DNA from: an uncultured Bacteroidota bacterium
GTDB taxonomy: Bacteria; Bacteroidota; Bacteroidia; Flavobacteriales; Flavobacteriaceae
Direction: 5' to 3'
Length of the DNA: 64,000 bases
Assembly (NCBI GenBank): GCA_902509805.1
Contig: CABWZL010000001.1
Span: 37,840-101,839 of the forward strand
A program made the position numbers and the translations under genes. This document shows, piece after piece, positions 1 to 8,271 of this stretch (its first letter is position 1; the number at the start of each line of letters is the position of its first letter). The notes under the pieces were generated by a model. The model was given only the letters and a program-made list of their open reading frames with translations. It was not told the DNA's origin and ran no database searches.

Positions 1-866
1 ATTGATAATTCCGATATTTTATCTATTGAAGGCTTGTTAAAATTATAGTGATCTGAATATTTAAGATGTTTGAAATCTAATCCTTTAAGTTTTAAAAAGT
101 TTACAAGATATGAAGAGTCAGCTATTCCTGTTACTAATATAAAATTGTCATCTTTTAGAATATCTATATCAATTTCTTCAGATTCTGATTTAATTTTTTG
201 CAAATAAGTCAAAGAGCTAAAGAATACTTTTTGCTTTTCTAGAGGATTTAATGATTTTATAAATAAACGTTTATCCTTTTGGGATAGATTATCAGGGCAT
301 TTAGTAACAACAATTAAGTCTGCTCTTTTTGCGGAGCTTTTATCTTCTCTTAAATTTCCAATTGGAAGAATCTCGTCTTTATAAAAAGGATAATGAAAAG
401 TTGTAGTTAGAATCATTAAACCAGGTTTTACAAATCTATGTTGAAAGACATCATCCCATATACAAAGATCAGTATTGGGTAAATTTTTTAATATAATATT
501 CATTCCTTTCCTTCTATCTTCACAAACAACTACATTAATTTCAGGATGCTTAGAATAAAATTGAAAAGGTTCATCACCTATATCATAAGCAGATGAGTTT
601 TTAGATGCTTGAATAAAACCTTTAGTGTTTCGATTATAACCCCTACTCAAAGTGGTAATCTTATTTTTATATTTATGTTTTTCAATAATATGGTCTACTA
701 CAATTGACTTCCCAGTCCCACCTGTTGAAAGATTTCCAATTCCTATTGTTGGTGTTTTATATACAATTGAATCAATTACACCAAGATCGAAAAGAAAGTT
801 TCTAAAAGATGTGTAAAGCCAATATAATAGTGATAAAGGGTATAATAAAAAATTCAATGTTTTCAC
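1..866 (-). CDS. lpxK: Tetraacyldisaccharide 4'-kinase LpxK, 3' end beyond left edge
   Basis: LpxK phosphorylates the 4' position of the lipid A disaccharide at the inner membrane. About 288 codons are visible; the family usually has 320-350, so the C-terminus lies outside the window. A hydrophobic N-terminal stretch (residues about 5-30) is followed by the P-loop GNLSTGGTGKS at residues 44-54, the LpxK form of Walker A. I chose a GTG start at 864-866 because an in-frame stop lies a short way upstream, no ATG is available, and the protein then begins with the usual membrane-associated helix. The gene is divergent from the NIF3 gene, 43 bases away. The assignment is firm; only the start is open. 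Confidence 0.92.
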   Translation of the reverse strand, partial: MKTLNFLLYPLSLLYWLYTSFRNFLFDLGVIDSIVYKTPTIGIGNLSTGGTGKSIVVDHIIEKHKYKNKITTLSRGYNRNTKGFIQASKNSSAYDIGDEPFQFYSKHPEINVVVCEDRRKGMNIILKNLPNTDLCIWDDVFQHRFVKPGLMILTTTFHYPFYKDEILPIGNLREDKSSAKRADLIVVTKCPDNLSQKDKRLFIKSLNPLEKQKVFFSSLTYLQKIKSESEEIDIDILKDDNFILVTGIADSSYLVNFLKLKGLDFKHLKYSDHYNFNKPSIDKISELS

Positions 867-909
867 TAGAGGAAAGATAATATTATATTTGCTATGAATC
901 TATACTTAT

Positions 910-1704
910 ATGAAAGTTAGTGAAATTACAGAAATTATAAACAAGTGGATGCCAATATCAATTGCAGAAGATTTTGATAATGTTGGGTTACTTATAGGTT
1001 GCCCTGATTCAATTGTAAAAAATATTTTGGTGACTCTTGATACAACTTCAAAAGTTATTGATGAAGCTATCGATAACAATTGTAATTTAATTATAAGCTA
1101 CCATCCAATAATTTTTAATGATTTAAAAAAAGTTACTTCAGACTCTGGGTATGTTCAAAAATCTGTAATTAAGGCAGTAAAAAACAATATTTCAGTTTAC
1201 GCTATTCATACGTCTTTAGATAACCATGCAGATGGTATTAGTTATTTTTTATCTAAAAAAATAGGTTTAAAAAATACATCTATACTAATTCCAAAAAAAA
1301 ATCCTGATAGTAATCTTAAACTAGGAATGGGCGTTAAGGGAGAGCTTGAGAAACCTCTAGAAGAAAGTGATTTTTTCAATTTACTTAAAGAAAAATTAAA
1401 TTTAAAATATCTAAGACACTCTGTTAAACTTAATAAAAAAGTATCTAAAGTTTCGATTGTTGTCGGATCAGGAAGTTTTGCTATTAAGAATTCTTTAGAT
1501 TCCAATGTAGATGCATTTATTACTTCCGATTTAAAGTATCATAATTTTTTTGAGGCTGATGATAAGGCTCTATTGATAGATATAGGTCATTATGAGAGTG
1601 AAAACCATATAAAATTAATAATTAAGGAATTTCTTATAAAAAATTTACCTAATTTTACCATCCTTTTATCCAAGGAAAATATTAACCCTGTAAACTATTA
1701 CTAA
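910..1704 (+). CDS. NIF3-like dinuclear metal-centre protein (YbgI family)
   Basis: This is a 264-residue Nif3/YbgI protein, a family with a two-metal site and annotated as GTP cyclohydrolase 1 type 2; its physiological role is not settled. Visible motifs are DNVGLLIG (23-30), YHPIIF (64-69), AIHTSLDN (98-105) and GHYESE (226-231), which hold the expected metal ligands. The first His of the usual HHP is Tyr, as in eukaryotic NIF3L1. Many Bacteroidota homologues are near 365 residues because of a PII-like insertion; this one is the short form. It stops one base before the next ATG, so the two genes are almost certainly cotranscribed. Confidence 0.88.
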   Translation: MKVSEITEIINKWMPISIAEDFDNVGLLIGCPDSIVKNILVTLDTTSKVIDEAIDNNCNLIISYHPIIFNDLKKVTSDSGYVQKSVIKAVKNNISVYAIHTSLDNHADGISYFLSKKIGLKNTSILIPKKNPDSNLKLGMGVKGELEKPLEESDFFNLLKEKLNLKYLRHSVKLNKKVSKVSIVVGSGSFAIKNSLDSNVDAFITSDLKYHNFFEADDKALLIDIGHYESENHIKLIIKEFLIKNLPNFTILLSKENINPVNYY

Positions 1705-1705
1705 A

Positions 1706-2479
1706 ATGGCAAAAAAAGTTGAAATATCAGTTGAAGAAAAACTACGAGCTCTATTTGATCTTCAGTTAATTGACTCAAGAATCGATCAAATCAGAAGTAT
1801 TAGAGGTGAGCTTCCTCTTGAAGTTGAAGATCTTGAAAACGAAATAGAGGGTTTAAATAATAGATTAGAGAGCTTTGAAAACGAAATTAAAGAAAGTGAA
1901 GATGGTATCAAATTTGAAGAAAATTCAATTTCTACATCTAAGGAAAGCCATAAAAAATATGAAGGTGATTTAAAAAAGGTTCGAAACAATAGAGAATATA
2001 ATGCAATTGTTAAAGAACAAGAATTTCAAGAATTAGAAATTAAGCTTTCTGAAAAAAAAATAGCTCAGTACAAAGAGATAATTGAAAACAAAACTGTTGT
2101 TCTAGACGAATTAAAAGATAAAATTAAAGATAGAAAATCACATCTTAAAGCTAAAAATTCTGAATTAGGAGAGATTCTTAAGGAAACTGAAAAAGAAGAG
2201 AAAACTCTTTTAACTAAGTCTAAAGAGTTTGAAAAAAAGATAGAGGATACATTGATAGCTGCCTACAAAAGGATTAGATCTAATGTTAGAAATGGTCTTG
2301 CAATTGTTCCTATTGAAAGAAATGCTTCTGGTGGTTCATATTTTACCATTCCTCCACAAGTGCAAATGGAAATAGCATCAAGACAAAAAATAATTACCGA
2401 TGAGTATAGCGGAAGAATTTTAGTTGATCCGCAATTAGCTGAGGAAGAAATGGATAAAATGAAATCTATTTTCTCTTAA
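1706..2479 (+). CDS. Coiled-coil protein of the C4 zinc-ribbon family (COG1579), all four cysteines replaced
   Basis: The 257-residue protein is mainly a long charged coiled coil (about 10-190) ending in the conserved block of the COG1579 family, which follows NIF3 in many bacteria. The block after AIVPIERN is recognisable by IPPQ, MEI and GRILVD. In relatives it carries two CxxC pairs. Here the four positions are Ser208, Ser211, Asp232 and Ser235, so the zinc site is gone while the surrounding fold sequence is kept. The protein contains no cysteine at all. Function is unknown; the family has been linked to RNA or nucleotide binding, but nothing here proves that. The reading frame is intact, so this is not a pseudogene. 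Confidence 0.85.
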   Translation: MAKKVEISVEEKLRALFDLQLIDSRIDQIRSIRGELPLEVEDLENEIEGLNNRLESFENEIKESEDGIKFEENSISTSKESHKKYEGDLKKVRNNREYNAIVKEQEFQELEIKLSEKKIAQYKEIIENKTVVLDELKDKIKDRKSHLKAKNSELGEILKETEKEEKTLLTKSKEFEKKIEDTLIAAYKRIRSNVRNGLAIVPIERNASGGSYFTIPPQVQMEIASRQKIITDEYSGRILVDPQLAEEEMDKMKSIFS

Positions 2480-3436
2480 TCAAAAAGCAGACTCTGTAAT
2501 AATCTCTTTATTTTTTCCATTTACATAATCCATGTATGAAAAACCTGGCTCTATACTATAGGAGCCTACCTCACCATTTTTATTCATGGCTATATATGCT
2601 ACCTGAAATTTATTTTTTTGGGAATTAGAAGAAACAATTCTTTTAACAGCAATTTCACAAGCATCCTGTGGAGAATTACCTTGTCTCATTAATTCAACAA
2701 CTAAAAATGATCCAACTGTTTTTACAACTTCTTCTCCTAATCCAGTTGCTACAGCACCACCAATTTTATTATCTATAAATAATCCTGATCCAATTATTGG
2801 AGAATCACCTACTCTACCTTTCATTTTATACGCAAGCCCACTTGTAGTACATGCCCCTGAAATATTATTATTCTTATCAAGACAAAGCATTCCAATGGTA
2901 TCATGATTTTCAATATTGATTAAAGGTTTATACTCTTCATTTTCAAGCCACTTCTCCCACTCTTTTTTTGATGATTCAGTCAATAGGTTTATTTTTTTGT
3001 AACCTTCAGAAATAGCAAATTCTTCAGCTCCTTTTCCAGCAAGCATAACATGTGGTGTTTTCTCCATTACATCTTTAGCAAGTTTTGCAACATTCACAAT
3101 ATTTTCAACAGCTACTACTGAACCACAGTCTCCTAAGTGGTTCATTACGCAGGCATCTAAAGTAACTTTTCCTGTTCTATCAGGCGCTCCACCAAAACCC
3201 ACTGTAGTGTTTTTTGGGTTTTCTTCTTCTATTGCTACTCCTGTAACTGCAGCCTCTAAAGCATCAATACCTTTGTCTAACATTGAACCAGCTATAAAAT
3301 TTGCTTCTGTTGTTTTCCAGGTGGATATGGATCGTACCATAGGAGAAAAATTTAAATTATTTGCTTTAAGTCTTGTTGTTATTGAAGACATTAAACCAAC
3401 ACTAAATATATCAAAAATAAAGTTTCTTCTTTTCAT
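2480..3436 (-). CDS. N4-(beta-N-acetylglucosaminyl)-L-asparaginase (glycosylasparaginase)
   Basis: This N-terminal-nucleophile hydrolase cleaves the GlcNAc-asparagine bond of N-glycopeptides or related asparagine amides. The 318-residue precursor has an Arg-rich hydrophobic leader (KRRNFIFDIFSVG), possibly Tat-like, suggesting export. Asp179-Thr180 in NHDTIGM is the expected autocleavage site, making Thr180 the new N-terminal nucleophile. GRVGDSPIIGSG (about 210-221) is the substrate and structural loop of the family. It lies one base after the stop of the Ste24-type protease on the same strand and is probably cotranscribed with it. Its 3' end abuts the convergent coiled-coil gene. The enzyme assignment is strong; the natural substrate is inferred. 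Confidence 0.88.
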   Translation of the reverse strand: MKRRNFIFDIFSVGLMSSITTRLKANNLNFSPMVRSISTWKTTEANFIAGSMLDKGIDALEAAVTGVAIEEENPKNTTVGFGGAPDRTGKVTLDACVMNHLGDCGSVVAVENIVNVAKLAKDVMEKTPHVMLAGKGAEEFAISEGYKKINLLTESSKKEWEKWLENEEYKPLINIENHDTIGMLCLDKNNNISGACTTSGLAYKMKGRVGDSPIIGSGLFIDNKIGGAVATGLGEEVVKTVGSFLVVELMRQGNSPQDACEIAVKRIVSSNSQKNKFQVAYIAMNKNGEVGSYSIEPGFSYMDYVNGKNKEIITESAF

Positions 3437-3437
3437 A

Positions 3438-4697
3438 TTATTTATTAAGAGCTCTTAATCTTTTAATTAATGGTGGATGAGAGTAGTGAAAAAATACATA
3501 CAAAGGGTGAGGATATATATTTGAAAGACTATCGACAGACAATTTTTTTAAAGCTAATGATAAGTCATCTCCATTATATGTTTCTTTTGCATAGGAATCT
3601 GCCTCAAACTCGTTTTTTCTACTTATATAATTCATCAAAATACCAGACATCATTGAAATAGGTGAAAAAATTATACTGAATCCTATTAAACCTAAATGAA
3701 AACTAACATCTGACCCTCCTAATGCAAGAGAGATTTCAGGTAGTTTTAAACATAATTCAAAGAAAAAAGTCATTACACCAATTTGGATAACTGACATTAA
3801 TAGACCTGAAAAAACATGTTTTTTCTTGAAATGACCAACTTCATGTGCCAAAACTGCAACTAGTTCATTTTCAGTATGTTTTTCTATCAAAGTGTCATAT
3901 AAAGCAATAGTTTTTCTTGGTCCCAATCCACTAAAGAAAGCATTAGCCTTAGTTGATCTTTTTGAGCCATCGATCACGTAGATGTTCTTTAAAAGATATC
4001 CAACCTCTTTAGAATAACTTTCAATTTTTTTTCTTAACTCGCCGTTTTCAAGTGGGGTAAGTTTATTAAATATTGGTACAATTAAATCTGCATAAAACAT
4101 ATTAATAAAAACCATTAATAATGAAAGTCCAATCCATAGATATAGCCAGAACCCGTCATTTAAAGTGTCATATAGATACAAGGCTAAAAATAGAAGAACC
4201 CCTCCAATTAAAATCGAAAGCAAAGAAGATTTAATTATATCAAAAAAGAATGTATACTTTGATGTCTTATTAAAACCAAAATTTTCTTCAATCACAAATG
4301 TATTATAATATGAAAAAGGTGTTGATATAATTAAGTTTAAAGTAAATAGTATTAGAAAAAAAAATCCTGATTTTGTAAAACTAGTACTAATTTCAAAGGG
4401 TAAAAATAAGTTAAGGTTAGAAGAATTGACTAGTTGGTCAATATATCCATATCCGTTAAATACTAAAAGTGAAACAACTAACAAAAAACTTGTTGTACTA
4501 GATAGTAATCCTATTTTATTTTTACTTATCGCGTATAGTTTTGCTTGTTTATATTTCTTTTTATTATAGAAATCTTTTAACTCTGAAGGTATTTCATCTT
4601 TCCAGTTTTTATGATTTAAATAATCTAAAATATTTGAGAACAAATAATTAAAAATTACTAACGCTACAATTATTAAAAACCAGACTTCAGGTGCCAT
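3438..4697 (-). CDS. M48 metallopeptidase, CAAX prenyl protease 1 (Ste24) type
   Basis: A 419-residue polytopic membrane protein with hydrophobic segments near residues 5-25, 62-82, 108-130, 150-172 and 175-200, and further ones after the catalytic helix. The zinc site is HEVGH at 285-289, with the third ligand in EFEAD at 363-367. This is the full Ste24 layout (N-terminal transmembrane module plus M48 domain), longer than HtpX. Bacteria lack prenylated CAAX proteins, so a role in membrane-protein or peptide quality control is more likely. Upstream is a small divergent membrane gene; downstream is the glycosylasparaginase gene, one base away. Confidence 0.9.
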   Translation of the reverse strand: MAPEVWFLIIVALVIFNYLFSNILDYLNHKNWKDEIPSELKDFYNKKKYKQAKLYAISKNKIGLLSSTTSFLLVVSLLVFNGYGYIDQLVNSSNLNLFLPFEISTSFTKSGFFFLILFTLNLIISTPFSYYNTFVIEENFGFNKTSKYTFFFDIIKSSLLSILIGGVLLFLALYLYDTLNDGFWLYLWIGLSLLMVFINMFYADLIVPIFNKLTPLENGELRKKIESYSKEVGYLLKNIYVIDGSKRSTKANAFFSGLGPRKTIALYDTLIEKHTENELVAVLAHEVGHFKKKHVFSGLLMSVIQIGVMTFFFELCLKLPEISLALGGSDVSFHLGLIGFSIIFSPISMMSGILMNYISRKNEFEADSYAKETYNGDDLSLALKKLSVDSLSNIYPHPLYVFFHYSHPPLIKRLRALNK

Positions 4698-4738
4698 AAA
4701 TTTGAATTTAATTAATTTAGATTTAAATGTAATAAAAG

Positions 4739-4927
4739 ATGATTAATAAGTATACTATTATAGGAACTTTAGGAATTTTAATTTTTAGCTCAGGGTTATG
4801 TATGTTTGGAGAAGCCTTAATAAGAAAATATCAAGAATTAGATTTTTTCTTAATTGGAACCCTTTCACTTATGTTAATAAACGCTGGAGTTTGTATTATG
4901 ATAAATTCAAAAGAACTATCTAATTAG
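4739..4927 (+). CDS. Small membrane protein, unknown
   Basis: This 62-residue protein has two predicted membrane segments, near residues 6-25 and 35-55, separated by a short charged loop (RKYQELDF). I do not recognise the family. It starts 41 bases from the divergent Ste24-type gene and its last 8 bases overlap the convergent DUF2834-like gene. The frame is open from a normal ATG and the hydrophobic pattern is regular, which supports a real gene, but at this length a chance frame cannot be excluded. Confidence 0.55.
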   Translation: MINKYTIIGTLGILIFSSGLCMFGEALIRKYQELDFFLIGTLSLMLINAGVCIMINSKELSN

Positions 4928-5222
4928 ATTTATGATTATCATAAAGATAAAGAGGCAGTGCAAGTGAGAATCCAACAAGAAACATAGGAATTAAATATCT
5001 AATAATTTTTATTGGAGATTTTCGATAACTATAGATTAAAAAAATTAAAAAAGAAGAGGCTGCTACAGTTAAATCCATTGATAACATTGAAACAGCATAA
5101 TTTTCATATAAAAGGCTAAAGAATCCATCCATTGACCAGTTATTGATTTTTAAAAAATTAAATAAGTTATAATAAGGGAGTGCAATACCAAGTAAACACA
5201 ATATCAGATATATTTTTTTCAT
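4920..5222 (-). CDS. DUF2834-like small membrane protein
   Basis: This 100-residue protein has three predicted membrane segments (about 2-20, 42-65, 73-93). The opening pattern LCLLGIALPYYNLFNFL and the central aspartate in SMDLTVAASSFLIF match the DUF2834 family as I know it. No biochemical role is established for that family. It lies 2 bases downstream of the UPF0173 hydrolase gene on the same strand and is probably translated from the same message. Its 3' end overlaps the convergent small membrane gene by 8 bases. Confidence 0.7.
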   Translation of the reverse strand: MKKIYLILCLLGIALPYYNLFNFLKINNWSMDGFFSLLYENYAVSMLSMDLTVAASSFLIFLIYSYRKSPIKIIRYLIPMFLVGFSLALPLYLYDNHKSN

Positions 5223-5224
5223 AA

Positions 5225-5902
5225 TTAAATAGTTATAAATTCATTAGGTTTAATAATTATTAATTCTTTGTTTACTTTTTTGAACTCTTCTACGGCTTTA
5301 GATTGATCAATTTCAATTAAACCAAATGTATCAAAATGGTATCCAAGAATTTTATCACATTTAATAAAGTCAGAAGCTAAAATTGCATCTTCATAACCCA
5401 TTGTAAAATTATCTCCAATCGGAAGAACTGCAACATCTAGATTATATTTAAGAGGTATAAGTTTCATGTCAAATGTTAAAGCAGTATCTCCTGCAATATA
5501 AATCGATTTATTATTTGCTGAAATTATAAAACCTCCAGGTTGTCCTCCATTTGCTCCATCGGGAAATGTTGAAGTATGAATAGCATTAACATACTTTAAT
5601 TCTCCAAAATCAAAATTCCATTTACCTCCGTGATTCATAGGATGACCCTTTAATCCTTTATTTTGAAAATGATTGACAATTTCGAAATTCGAAATAATGA
5701 TAGAGTCATTTTCTTTAGCTAGTTTTTCAACATCTAGTATATGATCTTGATGAGCATGAGTAATAAGAATAAAATCGGGTTTCAAATTCTCAATATCAAC
5801 CTCAGACGCAAAGGGGTTTCCAGAAATAAATGGATCAACAACTAAACTAAACTCATTAATTTTGATTTCTAATGTGGCATGACCTAAGAATGTAATTTTC
5901 AC
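5225..5902 (-). CDS. Metal-dependent hydrolase, UPF0173 (metallo-beta-lactamase fold)
   Basis: The 225-residue protein has the metallo-beta-lactamase fold signature HAHQDH (49-54) with further ligands in HTSTF (about 110), GDTALTFD (about 138) and YHFDTFG near 190. Its length and opening MKITFLGHATLEI are those of UPF0173/UlaG-like hydrolases. The start is GTG at 5900-5902; the family N-terminus begins exactly there and no better codon lies upstream. The substrate is unknown. It is followed two bases later by the DUF2834-like gene and is divergent from the methyltransferase. Confidence 0.88.
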   Translation of the reverse strand: MKITFLGHATLEIKINEFSLVVDPFISGNPFASEVDIENLKPDFILITHAHQDHILDVEKLAKENDSIIISNFEIVNHFQNKGLKGHPMNHGGKWNFDFGELKYVNAIHTSTFPDGANGGQPGGFIISANNKSIYIAGDTALTFDMKLIPLKYNLDVAVLPIGDNFTMGYEDAILASDFIKCDKILGYHFDTFGLIEIDQSKAVEEFKKVNKELIIIKPNEFITI

Positions 5903-5967
5903 TTTTTTTAATTAATTTAAAGAAATCATTTGTATAAAAGCAATTAAAAAAGTAATTAATATAAACA

Positions 5968-6876
5968 ATGAGCAACTCAATATTTAGAAAAGATGGAACT
6001 GCTCAAGGAGTTGCAAAACAGAGATTGATTGAATCACTAGCTAAACCTGATAAACGTGTTATTTATGACCCTTATGCCAAACATTTTGTTCTTGGAGCAA
6101 GTATACTAAAACTTATAGGACATAAATTTAGTGTCTGGTTAGGAGATAAAATTGTACCTGGAATGCATGAACACCTAATCTCTCGAACAAGATTTATAGA
6201 TGATCTAATTGAGAAAAGTACCTCTGTTGATATAGTGCAATATGTAATACTAGGAGCAGGTTATGATTCAAGAGCTCATCGTCTAAAGCTTCCATCCAAA
6301 CTAAAAATATTTGAAGTTGATCAGCCTGAAGTTCAGGAAAGAAAACGTTCAAGGCTTCCAAATAAGATAACTAATAAAGAAAATGTGACCTATATCAGTA
6401 TTGATTTTAATAACCAATCTCTTAAAGAACAACTTTTAAATGCAGGATTTGATCAAAGTAAATCAACTATTTATACGCTTGAAGGTGTATCTCAGTATAT
6501 TACAAAAGAGGCGTTTAACTCAACTTTAAAAGAACTGGATGTATTAAACCAAAATTCTAATTCAAAAATTTTTTTATCATATGTAAATAAACTTATAAAA
6601 GATGATCCAAAAGCCTGTTTTGGTATGGGTTATTCAAACCCTAAAAAAACAGTCAATCTTATAACAAATGGATCAGCTAAGGTAGGTGAACCATGGATAT
6701 CATTTTACTCTGCTAAAGAAATTGATGATTTACTATCTCAAAATAATTTTACTGTTATTGAAAATAAAACTTTAGCTGATCTTAATTCTAAATATTTCAC
6801 ACCTGTTGGCAGAACTATCCCTGAAAACCATGTTTTCAAGCTTGAACATTTTGTAATCGCTGAAAGCAGAATATAA
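5968..6876 (+). CDS. Class I SAM-dependent methyltransferase, leucine carboxyl methyltransferase-like
   Basis: A 302-residue putative O-methyltransferase of the TIGR00027/PF04072 type. The SAM-binding glycine-rich motif VILGAGYDSRAHRL lies at 93-106, followed by the acidic ribose-binding residue in FEVDQPEVQ (about 115). The early GTAQGVAKQRLIES segment is typical of this group. Members of the family in actinobacteria act on polyketides or small acids; no substrate can be read from the context here. It is monocistronic, divergent from the UPF0173 gene and convergent with the glycerophosphodiesterase gene. Confidence 0.82.
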   Translation: MSNSIFRKDGTAQGVAKQRLIESLAKPDKRVIYDPYAKHFVLGASILKLIGHKFSVWLGDKIVPGMHEHLISRTRFIDDLIEKSTSVDIVQYVILGAGYDSRAHRLKLPSKLKIFEVDQPEVQERKRSRLPNKITNKENVTYISIDFNNQSLKEQLLNAGFDQSKSTIYTLEGVSQYITKEAFNSTLKELDVLNQNSNSKIFLSYVNKLIKDDPKACFGMGYSNPKKTVNLITNGSAKVGEPWISFYSAKEIDDLLSQNNFTVIENKTLADLNSKYFTPVGRTIPENHVFKLEHFVIAESRI

Positions 6877-6888
6877 ATACACACTTTT

Positions 6889-7647
6889 TTATTTATTAAT
6901 TCTTTCTGGAAAATCAGTTATAATTGCGTCAACTCCCATTAATTTCATTCTTTTTATATTCATAGGAGTATTAATTGTGTAGGGATAAACTTTAATATTA
7001 TTAGACTGTATTTTTTTAACTATTTGATTTGTGATAAACTTATTATTAGGATTTAGAGCAACAGCATTAATTTCCTTAGCTAATTTAATTGCGTTATCAA
7101 TTTTATATAATGAGTCTACAAGGATTGCAATTGGAATATCTTTATTAATATTTCTAAACTTTTTTAACTCATCCCATCTAAAGCTTGATATAATAAATTT
7201 TGAAGGAGTAAGGTTAGATTCAGTTAAATATTTGATGATGATTTTATTGGTTTCGTAGGCAGTATTCTCACCTTTTAGCTCAATATTTAAAAAAATTTTT
7301 TCTGGAATTATATCTAATACCTCATTTAGAGTAGGAATAGTTAAACCTCCAATTAATTCTACTTTTTTAATAGAATCTAAAGAAATTTGCTCAATGAATG
7401 CCGTTGAATTAGATAGTCTACCTAAAGATGGATCATGATAAACTATTAGCTCACCTGATTTAGATTTAAATACATCAATCTCAATTCCATCAACTTTTAA
7501 ATTAATAGCCTTTTCAACTGATTCAATAGTATTTTCAAGTGCATGACCCATTGCACCTCTATGACCAATAACAATTATATCTGAAGTTTTATTACAACTT
7601 GAAAAAAGAAAAATAAATAATAAAAATGATGATAATAATTTTTTCAT
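6889..7647 (-). CDS. Glycerophosphodiester phosphodiesterase lipoprotein
   Basis: A GDPD TIM-barrel enzyme that hydrolyses glycerophosphodiesters to glycerol 3-phosphate and an alcohol. Numbered from the ATG at 7645-7647, a lipoprotein signal ends at Cys18 (LLFIFLFSSC). The catalytic set is His29-Arg30 (GHRG), Glu38-Asn39 (LENT), Glu56 and Asp58 (IEIDV) and His71 (YHDP). A TTG three codons upstream is possible but less likely. Anchoring in the envelope suggests it releases glycerol phosphate from phospholipid headgroups, which would fit the glycerol operon 1.4 kb away; that link is inference. Length is normal for the family. Confidence 0.9.
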   Translation of the reverse strand: MKKLLSSFLLFIFLFSSCNKTSDIIVIGHRGAMGHALENTIESVEKAINLKVDGIEIDVFKSKSGELIVYHDPSLGRLSNSTAFIEQISLDSIKKVELIGGLTIPTLNEVLDIIPEKIFLNIELKGENTAYETNKIIIKYLTESNLTPSKFIISSFRWDELKKFRNINKDIPIAILVDSLYKIDNAIKLAKEINAVALNPNNKFITNQIVKKIQSNNIKVYPYTINTPMNIKRMKLMGVDAIITDFPERINK

Positions 7648-7674
7648 ATATTTCAAACAAGGTAATTAAACATC

Positions 7675-7691
7675 TAGTATTAAAAATACTA
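7675..7691. promoter_or_regulatory. Inverted repeat in divergent promoter region
   Basis: A perfect inverted repeat with 7-base arms (TAGTATT / AATACTA) and a 3-base AAA spacer lies between the divergent glycerophosphodiesterase and DUF1543 genes. A TATATTTT box resembling the Bacteroidota -7 element starts right at its right end (7690). It could be an operator. In such AT-rich DNA a chance palindrome of this size is possible, so the call is tentative. Confidence 0.3.
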
Positions 7692-7719
7692 TATTTTAAA
7701 ATTCTTTAATAAAATAGGT

Positions 7720-8271
7720 ATGAAAGAAAATATAAAACTTTATGCAGTCTATCTTGGTGGAAGAGCAGATGGATGTAATACTGAACTTCATGATGTTGTT
7801 TTTACTTGTGGTAATAAAATTGAAGATACTTATATGGATTTACTTGATAAGTGGTTTGGAAATGCCGATAGACTTCATATAGATTCTTGGGTTGAGATAA
7901 ATCATGTAGATGGTTATAGAATTTCTCTTTCATCAAAAAAAAATATCTCAAAAAATAAATTATTTTTTATAAATCTAGGAGGTTACGATAAAAATAAATT
8001 TGAAGAGCTACATGAAAGTGAGTTTCTGGTTGGCGAAAAAAAAATATCAATAAAAAAGAGAGCAAAAGAAACTTTAATGAAAGGATTAGATCAAGTTCAT
8101 ACAGATGATCTATATGATGTTGATGATTGTATTGAAATTAATAAGGTTTCTGATTACTTCATTAACCTAAACAAGGATGATAATAAAACTAAAACTTTGA
8201 AATATAATAATGGATACCACCCTATACCTAAGAAGGTTATAGAAACATATAAGTCATTGACTAATGATTAA
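7720..8271 (+). CDS. DUF1543 domain-containing protein
   Basis: A 183-residue soluble protein with two similar halves. The first has LYAVYLGGRADGCNTELHDV (about 7-26) and LHIDSWVEINHVDGY (50-64). The second repeats the theme with FFINLGGYDKNKFEELHESEF (about 87-107) and the VHTDDLYDVDDCIEIN region (about 127-142). These patterns are characteristic of DUF1543, a small family with no known function. It stands alone, divergent from the glycerophosphodiesterase gene, and its stop overlaps the stop of the convergent SDR gene by 4 bases. Confidence 0.85.
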   Translation: MKENIKLYAVYLGGRADGCNTELHDVVFTCGNKIEDTYMDLLDKWFGNADRLHIDSWVEINHVDGYRISLSSKKNISKNKLFFINLGGYDKNKFEELHESEFLVGEKKISIKKRAKETLMKGLDQVHTDDLYDVDDCIEINKVSDYFINLNKDDNKTKTLKYNNGYHPIPKKVIETYKSLTND

